From Lentzea xinjiangensis (GTDB lineage: Bacteria; Actinomycetota; Actinomycetes; Mycobacteriales; Pseudonocardiaceae), in the NCBI RefSeq assembly GCF_900110955.1, contig NZ_FOFR01000004.1, forward strand, positions 319,290 to 383,289: a stretch of DNA of 64,000 nt, written 5' to 3'. This document shows positions 16,699 to 24,224 of the stretch, one piece after another; position 1 is the stretch's first letter; the number at the start of each line of letters is the position of its first letter. The position numbers and the translations under genes are program-made. The notes below the pieces were generated by a model. The model did no database searches. It saw only the letters and a list, made by a program, of their open reading frames with translations, and was not told the origin of the DNA.

Positions 16699-17898
16699 AT
16701 GCGCGGCAACAGCAGCGATACCCGGTTGTCGTATTGGGTTGCTCCATCCCGGTGGCGGCGCGATTCGCTGGTGTTGGGCGCCGTGTCGGCCCTGATGGTG
16801 CTTTCCGCGCCGTTCACCAGCGCCGTTGCTCAAGCCGCACCGCAAAGCTGTGACGCATTTCAAGTTCGTTCACTCCATCGGGGAGCACTGTCGAGTTTTG
16901 CGACGCTCGACGTGTCATCCGGTGGAGTGGAAGAAATAGCTCGTTTGGGCTACGCGGTGAACGCACTGGGATACTCGTCGACGCTGGGACGTTTGGTCGG
17001 CCTCACCTCCCGAGGCCACCGGTGGTGGAAAAACCCCTCCCACGTCGTGCTGATCGACGTGAAGGGCACGGTCAACGACCTCGGACCCGTTGACGCGCAC
17101 TGGTTCCGCACGGACGACGTGTCCGCGGGCGCGGTCGTCGGCACCACGTTCTACGTGCGCGACAACGCCCGGATCCACGCCATCGACATCGACCCGAAGA
17201 GCCCGTCGTACCTCAAGATCGTGCGAACCGTCGTGCTCGACTGGCCCGCGCTGACGCTCGACGACTTCGCCACCGGCCCGAACGGGAAGCTGACCGGAGT
17301 CTCGGCGGCGGGCCACGGGCCGGGGGAGCTCGTGTCGTTCGACCCGGCCTCCGGGCGGGTGCTGAGCCGCAAGGAGATCACCGGCCTGCCCGGCAAGTCC
17401 ACCTACGGCGCCGTGGTGATCGACGCGGCCGGCACCGTCCACGCCGTCAACAACGGGTACAAGGGCCGCAGCCACGTCTACCGGATCGACGGCGCGACCG
17501 CCGTGGAGCTGTCGTCCGGGCCGCAGCTGGGCATGGTCGACGCGGCGGGCTGCCTGCCGTCGCCGATGCCACCGCGCGTCGAACCTCCCGCGCCACGCCC
17601 GGAGGTCCCGTCGCCGCCACCACCGTCCCCGGCCCCGTCCCCCGCGCCCGTTCCAGCGCCCGCACCCGCACCCGTCCCGGTCGTGCCACCGCCTCCCGCC
17701 GCGACGCCTGCGTCTCCTCCTTCCGTTGCGCCACAACCGGTTCCGGTGCGGGCGGCACGGCAGAAAACCCAGCCGCGCGCCGACCTGCCGCTGGAGACCG
17801 AGACCACGCCGCTGACGAAGTCCCGCAAGTGGGCGATGGTGACGATCGTCCTCGTGATGCTGGGCGCCGGAGCGGCTGCCGCACGAGCCCGCGGTTAA
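16699..17898 (+). CDS. Secreted or membrane-anchored proline-rich protein (DUF6923-like)
   Basis: A 399-residue exported protein. The N-terminus has a basic stretch and a hydrophobic segment ending in VAQAAPQS, a likely signal peptidase site near residue 48. A domain of about 235 residues follows, with repeated strand motifs (FATLDVSSGGVEEIARLGY, DDFATGPNGKLTGVS), similar to DUF6923 propeller-like domains. A long Pro/Ala/Val-rich spacer (about 285-350) would cross the cell wall. One C-terminal membrane segment (MVTIVLVMLGAGAAAA) and a short basic tail complete it. ATG 16699 follows AGGTGG. Surface role; function unknown. Confidence 0.7.
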   Translation: MRGNSSDTRLSYWVAPSRWRRDSLVLGAVSALMVLSAPFTSAVAQAAPQSCDAFQVRSLHRGALSSFATLDVSSGGVEEIARLGYAVNALGYSSTLGRLVGLTSRGHRWWKNPSHVVLIDVKGTVNDLGPVDAHWFRTDDVSAGAVVGTTFYVRDNARIHAIDIDPKSPSYLKIVRTVVLDWPALTLDDFATGPNGKLTGVSAAGHGPGELVSFDPASGRVLSRKEITGLPGKSTYGAVVIDAAGTVHAVNNGYKGRSHVYRIDGATAVELSSGPQLGMVDAAGCLPSPMPPRVEPPAPRPEVPSPPPPSPAPSPAPVPAPAPAPVPVVPPPPAATPASPPSVAPQPVPVRAARQKTQPRADLPLETETTPLTKSRKWAMVTIVLVMLGAGAAAARARG

Positions 17899-18028
17899 TT
17901 CGGTTGGCAGGAGACGGCGGCGTCGCTAGCGTTGCGGACATGTTCCTCAGCTGATGAACCTCCGCAGCGCTCTCGCCGCTGCCCTGCGACCTGATGTCGC
18001 CTCGGTGACCCTTCCGCGGGTCCTCTCT

Positions 18029-18077
18029 CACGGCTCTTCTTCCGCCGTGTTCTTTGCACGCCCTCTTCGTGAGGAGG
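18029..18077 (+). promoter_or_regulatory. Structured leader with RBS-overlapping hairpin
   Basis: Two consecutive hairpins precede the small gene at 18085. The first is a perfect 6-bp stem CACGGC / GCCGTG with a 9-nt pyrimidine loop (18029-18049). The second is CCTC (18062-18065) pairing with GAGG (18071-18074), which overlaps the GAGGAGG ribosome binding site. This could switch translation. Seen by eye; folding not computed. Confidence 0.4.
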
Positions 18078-18084
18078 CTTTCGC

Positions 18085-18246
18085 ATGCCTGCCACCACCC
18101 CGCCCGAGCCGAGCAACCGCGCCGCACGCCGTGCGCAGAAGCGAGGCAAGCACGACCAGATCGCGCACGTCCAGCTGCCACAGCAGCGCGTGCCGGTGGT
18201 CCAGCCGCGCCAGTTCGCAGCCCGTCGCCGCGGAGGATCCGCGTAG
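18085..18246 (+). CDS. Small basic protein, 53 residues
   Basis: An ATG at 18085 with GAGGAGG 8-14 bases upstream opens 53 codons ending in TAG. The protein is strongly basic (NRAARRAQKRGKHDQ, ending QFAARRRGGSA) with a Gln/Val/Pro-rich middle (QLPQQRVPVVQPRQ). There is no membrane segment or Cys. A strong hairpin terminator follows 26 bp downstream, so it looks like an independent short transcript. The composition suggests nucleic-acid or ribosome binding; that is inference. I believe similar small proteins occur in related genera, but did not check. Confidence 0.65.
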   Translation: MPATTPPEPSNRAARRAQKRGKHDQIAHVQLPQQRVPVVQPRQFAARRRGGSA

Positions 18247-18272
18247 CCGACGCCGAACCAGGCGCGACACCG

Positions 18273-18304
18273 CAGGGGACGCGTTCGTCCGAACGCGTTC
18301 CCTG
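18273..18304 (+). terminator. Terminator after the 53-residue gene
   Basis: A 15-bp stem with one G-T wobble (CAGGGGACGCGTTCG / GAACGCGTTCCCTG region) around a 3-nt loop. Lies between the small gene and the CBS-domain gene. Confidence 0.8.
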
Positions 18305-18388
18305 CTCCCTTCGTGAACCGATCTCCCGTTCCGCCTGGATCCGATCTAGCCTGAGGTGCTACCGGACCGACAGGATCGGAGGCGCCAG

Positions 18389-18817
18389 GTGAGGATCGTT
18401 GACGTGTTGCGCACCAAGGGATCGGCGGTAGCGACGATCGACCCGGACGCACCGGTGTCCGAACTGCTCAGAGCACTGGCCGAGCACAACGTCGGCGCGA
18501 TCGTCGTCGTGGGCGCTTCCGGAGTGGCGGGAATCGTCTCCGAACGCGACGTCGTCCGCCGGCTGCACGAGTCCGGACCCGCCCTGCTCTCGTCGCCTGT
18601 GTCGGCGATCATGACGACCGACGTGTTCACCTGCTCGCCGTCGGACACGGTGGACAGCCTCACCGTCATGATGACCGAACGGCGCTTCCGCCACGTGCCC
18701 GTGCTGTCCGACGGGCAGCTGGTCGGGATCGTCAGCATCGGCGACGTCGTGAAGAGCCGCATCGGACAGCTCGAACAGTCCCAGGACCAGCTGCAGGCCT
18801 ACATCTCCCAAGGCTGA
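18389..18817 (+). CDS. CBS-domain protein
   Basis: A 142-residue protein made of two CBS motifs in tandem: residues about 12-60 (ELLRALAEHNVGAIVVVGA, GIVSERDVVRRL) and 75-130 (SLTVMMTERRFRHVPVLSDG, GIVSIGDVVKSRI). Together they form one Bateman module that binds adenosine ligands. GTG 18389 follows GGAGGCGCCAG and matches the usual N-terminus (RIVDVLRTKG). No enzyme domain is attached, so it is probably a stand-alone energy or ligand sensor; the partner is unknown. A metallo-hydrolase follows 22 bp downstream, possibly in the same transcript. Confidence 0.9.
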   Translation: MRIVDVLRTKGSAVATIDPDAPVSELLRALAEHNVGAIVVVGASGVAGIVSERDVVRRLHESGPALLSSPVSAIMTTDVFTCSPSDTVDSLTVMMTERRFRHVPVLSDGQLVGIVSIGDVVKSRIGQLEQSQDQLQAYISQG

Positions 18818-18839
18818 GCCCGGCACTACGCTTGATCGG

Positions 18840-19769
18840 GTGAATCCTTCCGTTGGCCAGCCCGAACTCGTCGAGGTCGCAGCCGGCGTCCACGCCTACA
18901 TCCAGCCCGACGGGTCCTGGATGATCAACAACACCGGCGTCGTCACCGGCTCCGACGACACGCTGCTGCTCGTCGACACCACGTCCACCGAGGCACGCAA
19001 CCGCGCGTTGTTCGCCTCGGTGGCGACGGTGTCCGACGCCGACCCCCGCTACGTGATCAACACCCATCACCACGGCGACCACACCTACGGCAACTGGCTC
19101 GTGCCGGCGTCGACCACGATCATCGGCCACGACGCGTGCCGCGAAGAGGTGCTCACGGCCGGTCTGCTCGCCTCGCAGGTGCTGGCAGGCCCCGACTACG
19201 GCCACATCGAGGTCCGCCCGCCGTCGCTCACCTACACCTCGTCCCTGACGCTGCACCTCGGCACGCGCGTCGTCGAACTGCACCACCCCGGCCCGGCCCA
19301 CACCCGCGGCGACACCGTCGTGTGGCTCCCCGCCGAACGAGTCCTGTTCACCGGCGACCTGGTCTTCGCGGGCGGCCAGCCCTTCCTCGCCGAGGGCAGC
19401 ATCAACGGCTACCTCTCGTCGCTGGAGTTCCTGCGCTCGTTCGGCGCCTCGGTGGTCGTCCCCGGCCACGGCCCGCTCCTGCGCGGTGAGGAGATCACCC
19501 GCGTCCTCGACGACCTGGTCGCCTACACGACCTACCTCACCGACCTGGCCACCTCCGGCCATGCCGCGGGCAAGACCCCGATGGAGGTCGTCCGGGAAGC
19601 CGGCGAGTCGCGCTTCTCGGCTTGGCAGGAGTCCGAGCGCCTGGTGGGCAACCTCCACCGCGCCTACCACGAACTCGACGGCAAGCCCCTCTCCGAACGC
19701 CTGGAGCTGCCCAAGGTCTGGATGGACATGATGGAGCTGCACGGCGGCCCCATCGCCTGCCACGCCTGA
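18840..19769 (+). CDS. Metallo-beta-lactamase fold hydrolase
   Basis: A 309-residue MBL-fold protein. Zinc ligands are visible: THHHGDH (about 74-80), a later His in LHHPGPAHTRGD, Asp in FTGDLVF and His in VVPGHG. The C-terminal third is helical, as in the cyclase/SoxH-like group of MBL hydrolases. GTG 18840, with the CBS gene 22 bp upstream. The substrate is not predictable; glyoxalase II, quinone-biosynthesis and lactonase-type enzymes share these motifs. Palindromic repeat copy B lies 43 bp after the stop. Confidence 0.88.
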   Translation: MNPSVGQPELVEVAAGVHAYIQPDGSWMINNTGVVTGSDDTLLLVDTTSTEARNRALFASVATVSDADPRYVINTHHHGDHTYGNWLVPASTTIIGHDACREEVLTAGLLASQVLAGPDYGHIEVRPPSLTYTSSLTLHLGTRVVELHHPGPAHTRGDTVVWLPAERVLFTGDLVFAGGQPFLAEGSINGYLSSLEFLRSFGASVVVPGHGPLLRGEEITRVLDDLVAYTTYLTDLATSGHAAGKTPMEVVREAGESRFSAWQESERLVGNLHRAYHELDGKPLSERLELPKVWMDMMELHGGPIACHA

Positions 19770-19812
19770 CCCCACCGGCACATCGCCAACCACCCACCTG
19801 ACCTGCCGCTTA

Positions 19813-19852
19813 GCAATGGCTCTTTTGCCGACAACGTCAAAAGAGCCATTGC
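19813..19852. repeat. Dispersed palindromic repeat, copy B (perfect 15-bp arms)
   Basis: GCAATGGCTCTTTTG / CAAAAGAGCCATTGC with the 10-nt loop CCGACAACGT. The most regular copy of the family. It sits 43 bp after the MBL-fold gene and 48 bp before the next GTG start, so it could act as a terminator, but it has no T-tract beyond the stem. Confidence 0.85.
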
Positions 19853-19899
19853 CAAAACAGCTTTCACGTTCTGGTCAGTCGCTTCGCCGTACGGACTGT

Positions 19900-20376
19900 G
19901 TGAAGTTCATCGACACGTACGCCGGTCACAAGTCGAGACCACGCCTCGTCCGTACGGGTGTGAACACCCTTCGCGCAGGCCTCGCGTTCCTCGCCTTCGT
20001 CCAAGCGGTCCTCGGCAGCTGGTCACTGATCGCCCCACGACACTTCTACGACAACTTCCCGCTGCCGACGAACCAGTGGGTGGCCTTCTTTCCGCCGTTC
20101 AACGAACACCTGCTGCGTGACTTCGGCTCACTCAACCTCGCGCTGGGCACGGTCCTGGTTTTCGCGGCGATCACGATGGAGCGCAGGCTGGTCCAGGCCG
20201 CGCTGGCCGGCTACCTGGTGTTCGCCGTCCCACACCTGGTCTTCCACCTCAACCACCTGTCACACATGCCGTTGGCCGATCAGATCGGCAACGTCGTCTC
20301 CCTGGTCACCGTCGTGTTGATCCCGTTGGCGCTCCTGCCGTTGAGCCTCAAACCCGGCGCACGCGTCAACCACTGA
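19900..20376 (+). CDS. Four-helix membrane protein of unknown function
   Basis: A 158-residue integral membrane protein with four hydrophobic segments (about 22-45, 68-90, 95-118, 128-150). The loops contain WSLIAPRHFYDNFPLP and HLVFHLNHLSHMP; the His-rich loop is notable. GTG 19900 was chosen because the longer frame from 19816 begins inside palindromic repeat B. Similar proteins are common near actinobacterial housekeeping genes, but I cannot name a function. Free-standing; DUF3500 follows 74 bp later. Confidence 0.7.
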   Translation: MKFIDTYAGHKSRPRLVRTGVNTLRAGLAFLAFVQAVLGSWSLIAPRHFYDNFPLPTNQWVAFFPPFNEHLLRDFGSLNLALGTVLVFAAITMERRLVQAALAGYLVFAVPHLVFHLNHLSHMPLADQIGNVVSLVTVVLIPLALLPLSLKPGARVNH

Positions 20377-20450
20377 TGCGATCGTGGCGTCGGCACGCCG
20401 TAGAACTGCTACCTGCTGCTGAGCAACCGCGAGGCCTATAAGTTCGGAAG

Positions 20451-21416
20451 ATGCTGCACGACGTCGCCGACGCCACGCGCCGATACCTCAACCTGCTCGA
20501 CGGTGACCAGCGCGAACGCGGGCTCCGCGCGGTCACCGACAACGACCTGAGGCATAGCTGGTCGTACACGCCCGGTGCGCGACCCGGCCTCGTACTCGGC
20601 GATCTCCGACGCGACCAGCGCAAGGCCGTGCACGGCATGCTGGCGACCGTTCTCAGCCCGCACGCCTATGCGCAGGCCGCAGCCGTGATGGCACTGGAAG
20701 ACGTACTCGACCACCGCGAAGCCGGACACCGCGACCGGCACAGCGGCGACTTCTGGACGCTGCTCTTCGGCACTCCCGGCGGCGACGAGCCGTGGGGATG
20801 GCGCGTGGAAGGCCACCACTTGTCGGTGAACGTCGTCGTCGCCAACGGCCGCGTCTCGGCCACCCCGTTCTTCCTGGGCGCGAACCCGGCCCGCGTCACC
20901 TACCGCGGCCGCGCCGTGGCTCAACCGCTCCGCCTCGAAGAGGAACTCGCCCGAGAGCTCCTCGACCGCATGGGCCCGACCGCGCGCCGCCTCGCCGTCG
21001 TCTCCGACACCGCGCCACATGACATCCGCAGCGGCAACTCTCCGCGCACCAGCCCGTCGGAACCAGTCGGGGTGACGCCGGCGCAGCTCGGCAAGCCCGC
21101 GGGCGAGTTGCTCGTCGACATCGTCCGCTTCTACTTCGACCGGCTCGCGTACGAGCTCGCCGACGAAGAGTTCGCGCAGCTCGACCCGGAGCGCCTGCAC
21201 TTCTCGTGGGAAGGCTCGCTGCGCCGAGGCGAAGGCCACTACTACCGCGTCCAAGGCCCCGAACTGCTCATCGAGTACGACAACACGGCCAACGAGGCCA
21301 ACCACGTCCACACCGTGTGGCGTCGTCATTCGGGTGACTTCGGCGACGACCTCCTTGCCGCCCACTACGAGACGTCACGGCACACTGGCGCGCGTGGAGT
21401 GGCCCAGAACGGTTGA
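20451..21416 (+). CDS. DUF3500 family protein
   Basis: A 321-residue protein with recognisable DUF3500 features: a helical N-terminus (YLNLLDGDQRERGLRAV), a central GEPWGWR-type segment (DEPWGWRVEGHHLSVNVVV), and the C-terminal WEG-to-tail segment (HFSWEGSLRRGEGHYYRVQGPELLIEYDN ... ANHVHTVWR). No signal peptide. The biochemical role of the family is unknown; the conserved His and acidic residues near the end suggest metal or redox chemistry, which is inference. Its last 23 bases overlap the endonuclease V start at 21394. Confidence 0.85.
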   Translation: MLHDVADATRRYLNLLDGDQRERGLRAVTDNDLRHSWSYTPGARPGLVLGDLRRDQRKAVHGMLATVLSPHAYAQAAAVMALEDVLDHREAGHRDRHSGDFWTLLFGTPGGDEPWGWRVEGHHLSVNVVVANGRVSATPFFLGANPARVTYRGRAVAQPLRLEEELARELLDRMGPTARRLAVVSDTAPHDIRSGNSPRTSPSEPVGVTPAQLGKPAGELLVDIVRFYFDRLAYELADEEFAQLDPERLHFSWEGSLRRGEGHYYRVQGPELLIEYDNTANEANHVHTVWRRHSGDFGDDLLAAHYETSRHTGARGVAQNG

Positions 21417-22065
21417 CGACGCGATCGCCATGCAAGAGCGCCTGCGCACTCAAGTGATCACCAGCAGTCCCCCTGACCTGCACATAGACACCGTCGCAGG
21501 CCTGGACGTCGGCTACCGTAGCAACGACACAGTTGCGGGCGTCTGCGTGGTGTTCGATGCAAAGACGCTGGTAGTCCTCGACGAGGTGGTCGTCGACGAC
21601 AGGACGGACTTCCCGTACATCGCGGGGCTCTTCGCGTTCCGCGAGATGCCAGTCCTGCTACGCGCTCTCGATCGGGTGACCGTCGCTCCGGACCTGCTGG
21701 TCGCGGACGGTCAAGGCCTCGCACATCCGCGGCGGTTCGGCCTGGCATGTCATCTCGGTGTGCACACCGGCATCCCGAGCATCGGCGTGGCGAAGAACGC
21801 AATGGGCACGTTCGACCCGCCAGGCAGCACACGCGGGTCGATGAGCGACCTCGTCATGGACGGCGACAACGGCGACGAGGTCGTCGGCAGAGCGCTGCGG
21901 ACGCAGGACGGCGTGAAGCCGGTCTTCGTGTCGGTCGGCCACAAGATCGACCTGGACCGGGCGTGCGCCGAGGTGTTGCGCCTGGCACCGCGCTACCGGC
22001 TGCCCGAGACGACCCGCCGCGCCGACACGCTCACTCGGAAGGCTGCCTCACCGGCTGAAAGCTGA
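21394..22065 (+). CDS. nfi: Endonuclease V
   Basis: A 223-residue endonuclease V, which nicks DNA or RNA near inosine and other deaminated bases. Motifs: catalytic Asp in AGLDVGY (about 32-38), the FPYIAGLFAFREMP strand, DGQGLAHPRRFGLACHLGV with the second catalytic Asp, and SIGVAKNAMG. GTG 21394 (VEWPRTVDDAIAMQERL) overlaps the end of the DUF3500 gene by 23 bp, and a longer in-frame start would lie deep inside that gene. The C-terminus overlaps the convergent lspA-like gene by 35 bp. Role in deamination repair is by family. Confidence 0.9.
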   Translation: MEWPRTVDDAIAMQERLRTQVITSSPPDLHIDTVAGLDVGYRSNDTVAGVCVVFDAKTLVVLDEVVVDDRTDFPYIAGLFAFREMPVLLRALDRVTVAPDLLVADGQGLAHPRRFGLACHLGVHTGIPSIGVAKNAMGTFDPPGSTRGSMSDLVMDGDNGDEVVGRALRTQDGVKPVFVSVGHKIDLDRACAEVLRLAPRYRLPETTRRADTLTRKAASPAES

Positions 22066-22516
22066 GCAGCACGAGCAGGATCGCGCCGCAGACGAGCGCG
22101 ATGTCCGCGACGTTGCCGACGAACCAGCCGTTGTAGTCGAGGAAGTCGACGACGTGTCCGCGCGCGAAACCCGGCGGCCGGAACAACCGGTCGAGCAGGT
22201 GCGTCGTCGCGCCACCCAGCATCAACGCGAGCGCGACCGCCCGCAGCCTCGTCTGCGGCTGCATGCCGTACCGCGCGAGCAGCACGACGGCGACGGCCGC
22301 GATGATGGTGAAAATCCACGTCGACCCCGCGCCGATCGAGAACGCGGCGCCAGGGTTGTAGAGGAGCCTGAGCTGCAGGAACTCCCCGAGCACGGGAATG
22401 GGCGCGCGGCCGGTCAGCGCGCTCTCGGCCCAGAACTTCGTAGCCTGGTCCAGCAGCAGCACGAGCACGGCGATGCCGATCACGAGCGGCACGCGGCGAG
22501 AGGTGGTGGTGTCCAT
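22031..22516 (-). CDS. lspA: Signal peptidase II-like protein (LspA)
   Basis: A 161-residue membrane protease with four membrane segments. The LspA boxes are visible: LDQATKFWAE, NPGAAFSI, GGATTHLLDR, HVVDFLDY and FVGNVADIALV, with the catalytic aspartates in VVDF and NVAD. The third box has His where Asn is usual (GGA-x2-N). ATG 22516 gives a normal cytoplasmic N-terminus; no RBS is obvious and a leaderless transcript is possible. It is probably a second, accessory LspA: actinobacteria carry the main copy near ileS or rluD, neither of which is here. Confidence 0.82.
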   Translation of the reverse strand: MDTTTSRRVPLVIGIAVLVLLLDQATKFWAESALTGRAPIPVLGEFLQLRLLYNPGAAFSIGAGSTWIFTIIAAVAVVLLARYGMQPQTRLRAVALALMLGGATTHLLDRLFRPPGFARGHVVDFLDYNGWFVGNVADIALVCGAILLVLLSFQPVRQPSE

Positions 22517-22605
22517 TTGCGGACGAGCGTAGTTAAAGAGCCCGCCGCGCGGCACTAGACCCTGCTCACGCCCTTGACCGCGTGGGGGCCGGCGTCACGC
22601 TGACT

Positions 22606-23901
22606 TCACCGGGCGTTCGGCGCTCCGAACAAGAGCGGGTGGGTGTCGACGATCTTCCGGGCGACGTTGACGGAGTCGACGAGCGGGTGCAATGCCAGCG
22701 CCTTCACCGCATGTGCACGCTCGCCGCTGATGGCGGCCTTGATGGTGGCGCGCTCGACGACCTTCAGCGCGGTCACGAGTCCGACGCCCTCGTCGGGCAC
22801 CTGGCTGACGGCGATCGGCCGTGCCCCGTTAGCGTCGACCAGGCTCGGCACTTCGACGATGGCGTCGGTGTCCAGGCACGACAGCGTCGTCCGGTTCGGA
22901 ACGTTGAGGATCAAGGTGGATCGTTCGTCAGACGCGATGGCGTGCATCAGCTTGAGTGCGACCTGTTCGTATCCGCCGCCGTCGAGGTCGTCGGTGTCGC
23001 GCTCGTCGTCGCGAGTCTCAGCCATGTACGTCTGTTCTCGTTCGAGACGCGTTCGCTCCCAGGTCTCCAGCGATGGAGCCGCATAGAACCGCTTCTGCTG
23101 CTCCAGCAAGAACGCCCCACGCGACGCACCGGCCTCCACGGCCTCGCGCGTGAAGTAGTAGTAGTGCAGGTACTCGTTCGGGATGGCGCCCAACGTCCGC
23201 AGCCACTCGGCGCCGAAGAGCTTGCCCTCCTCGAACGACTCGAGCCGTTCGGGGTCGGCCAGCAGGTCCGGCAGCACATCGCGTCCACCTACGTGGACGC
23301 CGCGCAGCCAGCCGAGGTGGTTGAGGCCGGCGTAGTCGAGCCATGCGTCATCGAGATCCGCGCCGACGGCGCGTGCGACGCGCCTGCCTAGTCCGACGGG
23401 CGAGTCGCAGATGCCAATGACGCGGTCGCCCAGGTGTGCCGACATCGCCTCGGTGACCATGCCGGCGGGATTGGTGAAGTTGATGACCCAAGCCTCCGGC
23501 GCGTGCACCGATACACGACGTGCGATGTCGAGTGCGACCGGAACGGTGCGCAGGCCGTATGCGATGCCTCCAGCGCCGACGGTCTCCTGCCCGAGCACAC
23601 CACAGCTCGCCGCGACGCTCTCGTCCGCGGCACGACCGTCGAGGCCGCCCACCCGGATCGCGGAGAACACGAAGTCGGCCCCGCGCAACGCCGCGTCCAG
23701 GTCCGTCGAGGTCGTCACCTCCGGCGCGTCCGGTGTGTCCGCCGCCAGTTCCGCGAGCACGCCGCCGATCGCGGCGAGCCGACTGGCGTCGAGGTCGTGC
23801 AGGACGACTTCGGTGACGCGACCAGGAGATCGGTCGGCGAGCAGCGCACGATAGACGAGCGGCACGCGGAAGCCACCGCCGCCGAGGATGACCAGCTTCA
23901 T
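22606..23901 (-). CDS. GH4 family 6-phospho-beta-glucosidase
   Basis: A 431-residue NAD- and metal-dependent glycosidase of family GH4, acting in the cytoplasm by redox-assisted elimination. N-terminal dinucleotide fold VILGGGGFRVPLVYRAL, NFTNPAGMVTEAM, the metal Cys in GICDSP, and LNHLGWLRG are diagnostic. ATG 23901 follows GGGGAAG. The frame continues upstream but the coding character stops here. Members with this pattern are 6-phospho-beta-glucosidases; no PTS or ABC sugar transporter is adjacent, so the natural substrate is unknown. Confidence 0.88.
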   Translation of the reverse strand: MKLVILGGGGFRVPLVYRALLADRSPGRVTEVVLHDLDASRLAAIGGVLAELAADTPDAPEVTTSTDLDAALRGADFVFSAIRVGGLDGRAADESVAASCGVLGQETVGAGGIAYGLRTVPVALDIARRVSVHAPEAWVINFTNPAGMVTEAMSAHLGDRVIGICDSPVGLGRRVARAVGADLDDAWLDYAGLNHLGWLRGVHVGGRDVLPDLLADPERLESFEEGKLFGAEWLRTLGAIPNEYLHYYYFTREAVEAGASRGAFLLEQQKRFYAAPSLETWERTRLEREQTYMAETRDDERDTDDLDGGGYEQVALKLMHAIASDERSTLILNVPNRTTLSCLDTDAIVEVPSLVDANGARPIAVSQVPDEGVGLVTALKVVERATIKAAISGERAHAVKALALHPLVDSVNVARKIVDTHPLLFGAPNAR

Positions 23902-24146
23902 GCTTCCCCACGTCCATTCCGGCCTCTGCCGCAGTGCCGTCAGCACCACCGATCGTACATTTCGCGTGCGGTGCACGACGAATTGCCGGAGGCTGGATGC
24001 CGAGGTTTGCTGCAGATCCCCAGATGCCGCTGCCGCGTCAGGTCGCCGGTCGGAACCATCAACCTGGAGAGGTGGGATGAGTCGCATTGCGCCTGCTCAA
24101 CCGGATGACGAAGACTCTCAGTCAAAGGGTGCCGGGCGCGACAGAA

Positions 24147-24216
24147 CTGTGATACAAAGAATGGCTTTGTGTTTTCGGAATGGGTTTTCCGGGAAGACAG
24201 AATTATTGTATCACAG
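24147..24216. promoter_or_regulatory. Long-range inverted repeat upstream of the HelD-like gene
   Basis: CTGTGATACAA (24147-24157) and its exact complement TTGTATCACAG (24206-24216) are separated by 48 bp, and the right arm ends 8 bp before the GTG at 24225. The region is AT-rich for this genome. It could be two regulator half-sites or a leader stem that closes next to the RBS. The known rifamycin-associated element is not recognisable here. Confidence 0.5.
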
Positions 24217-24224
24217 GGGGCAAG

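Noticed and set aside
24100..24224. Rifamycin-associated element (RAE) upstream of the HelD-like gene
   Set aside because: The GGGGCTTGC/GCAAGCCCC-type inverted repeat was looked for and not found; only an unrelated inverted repeat is present.
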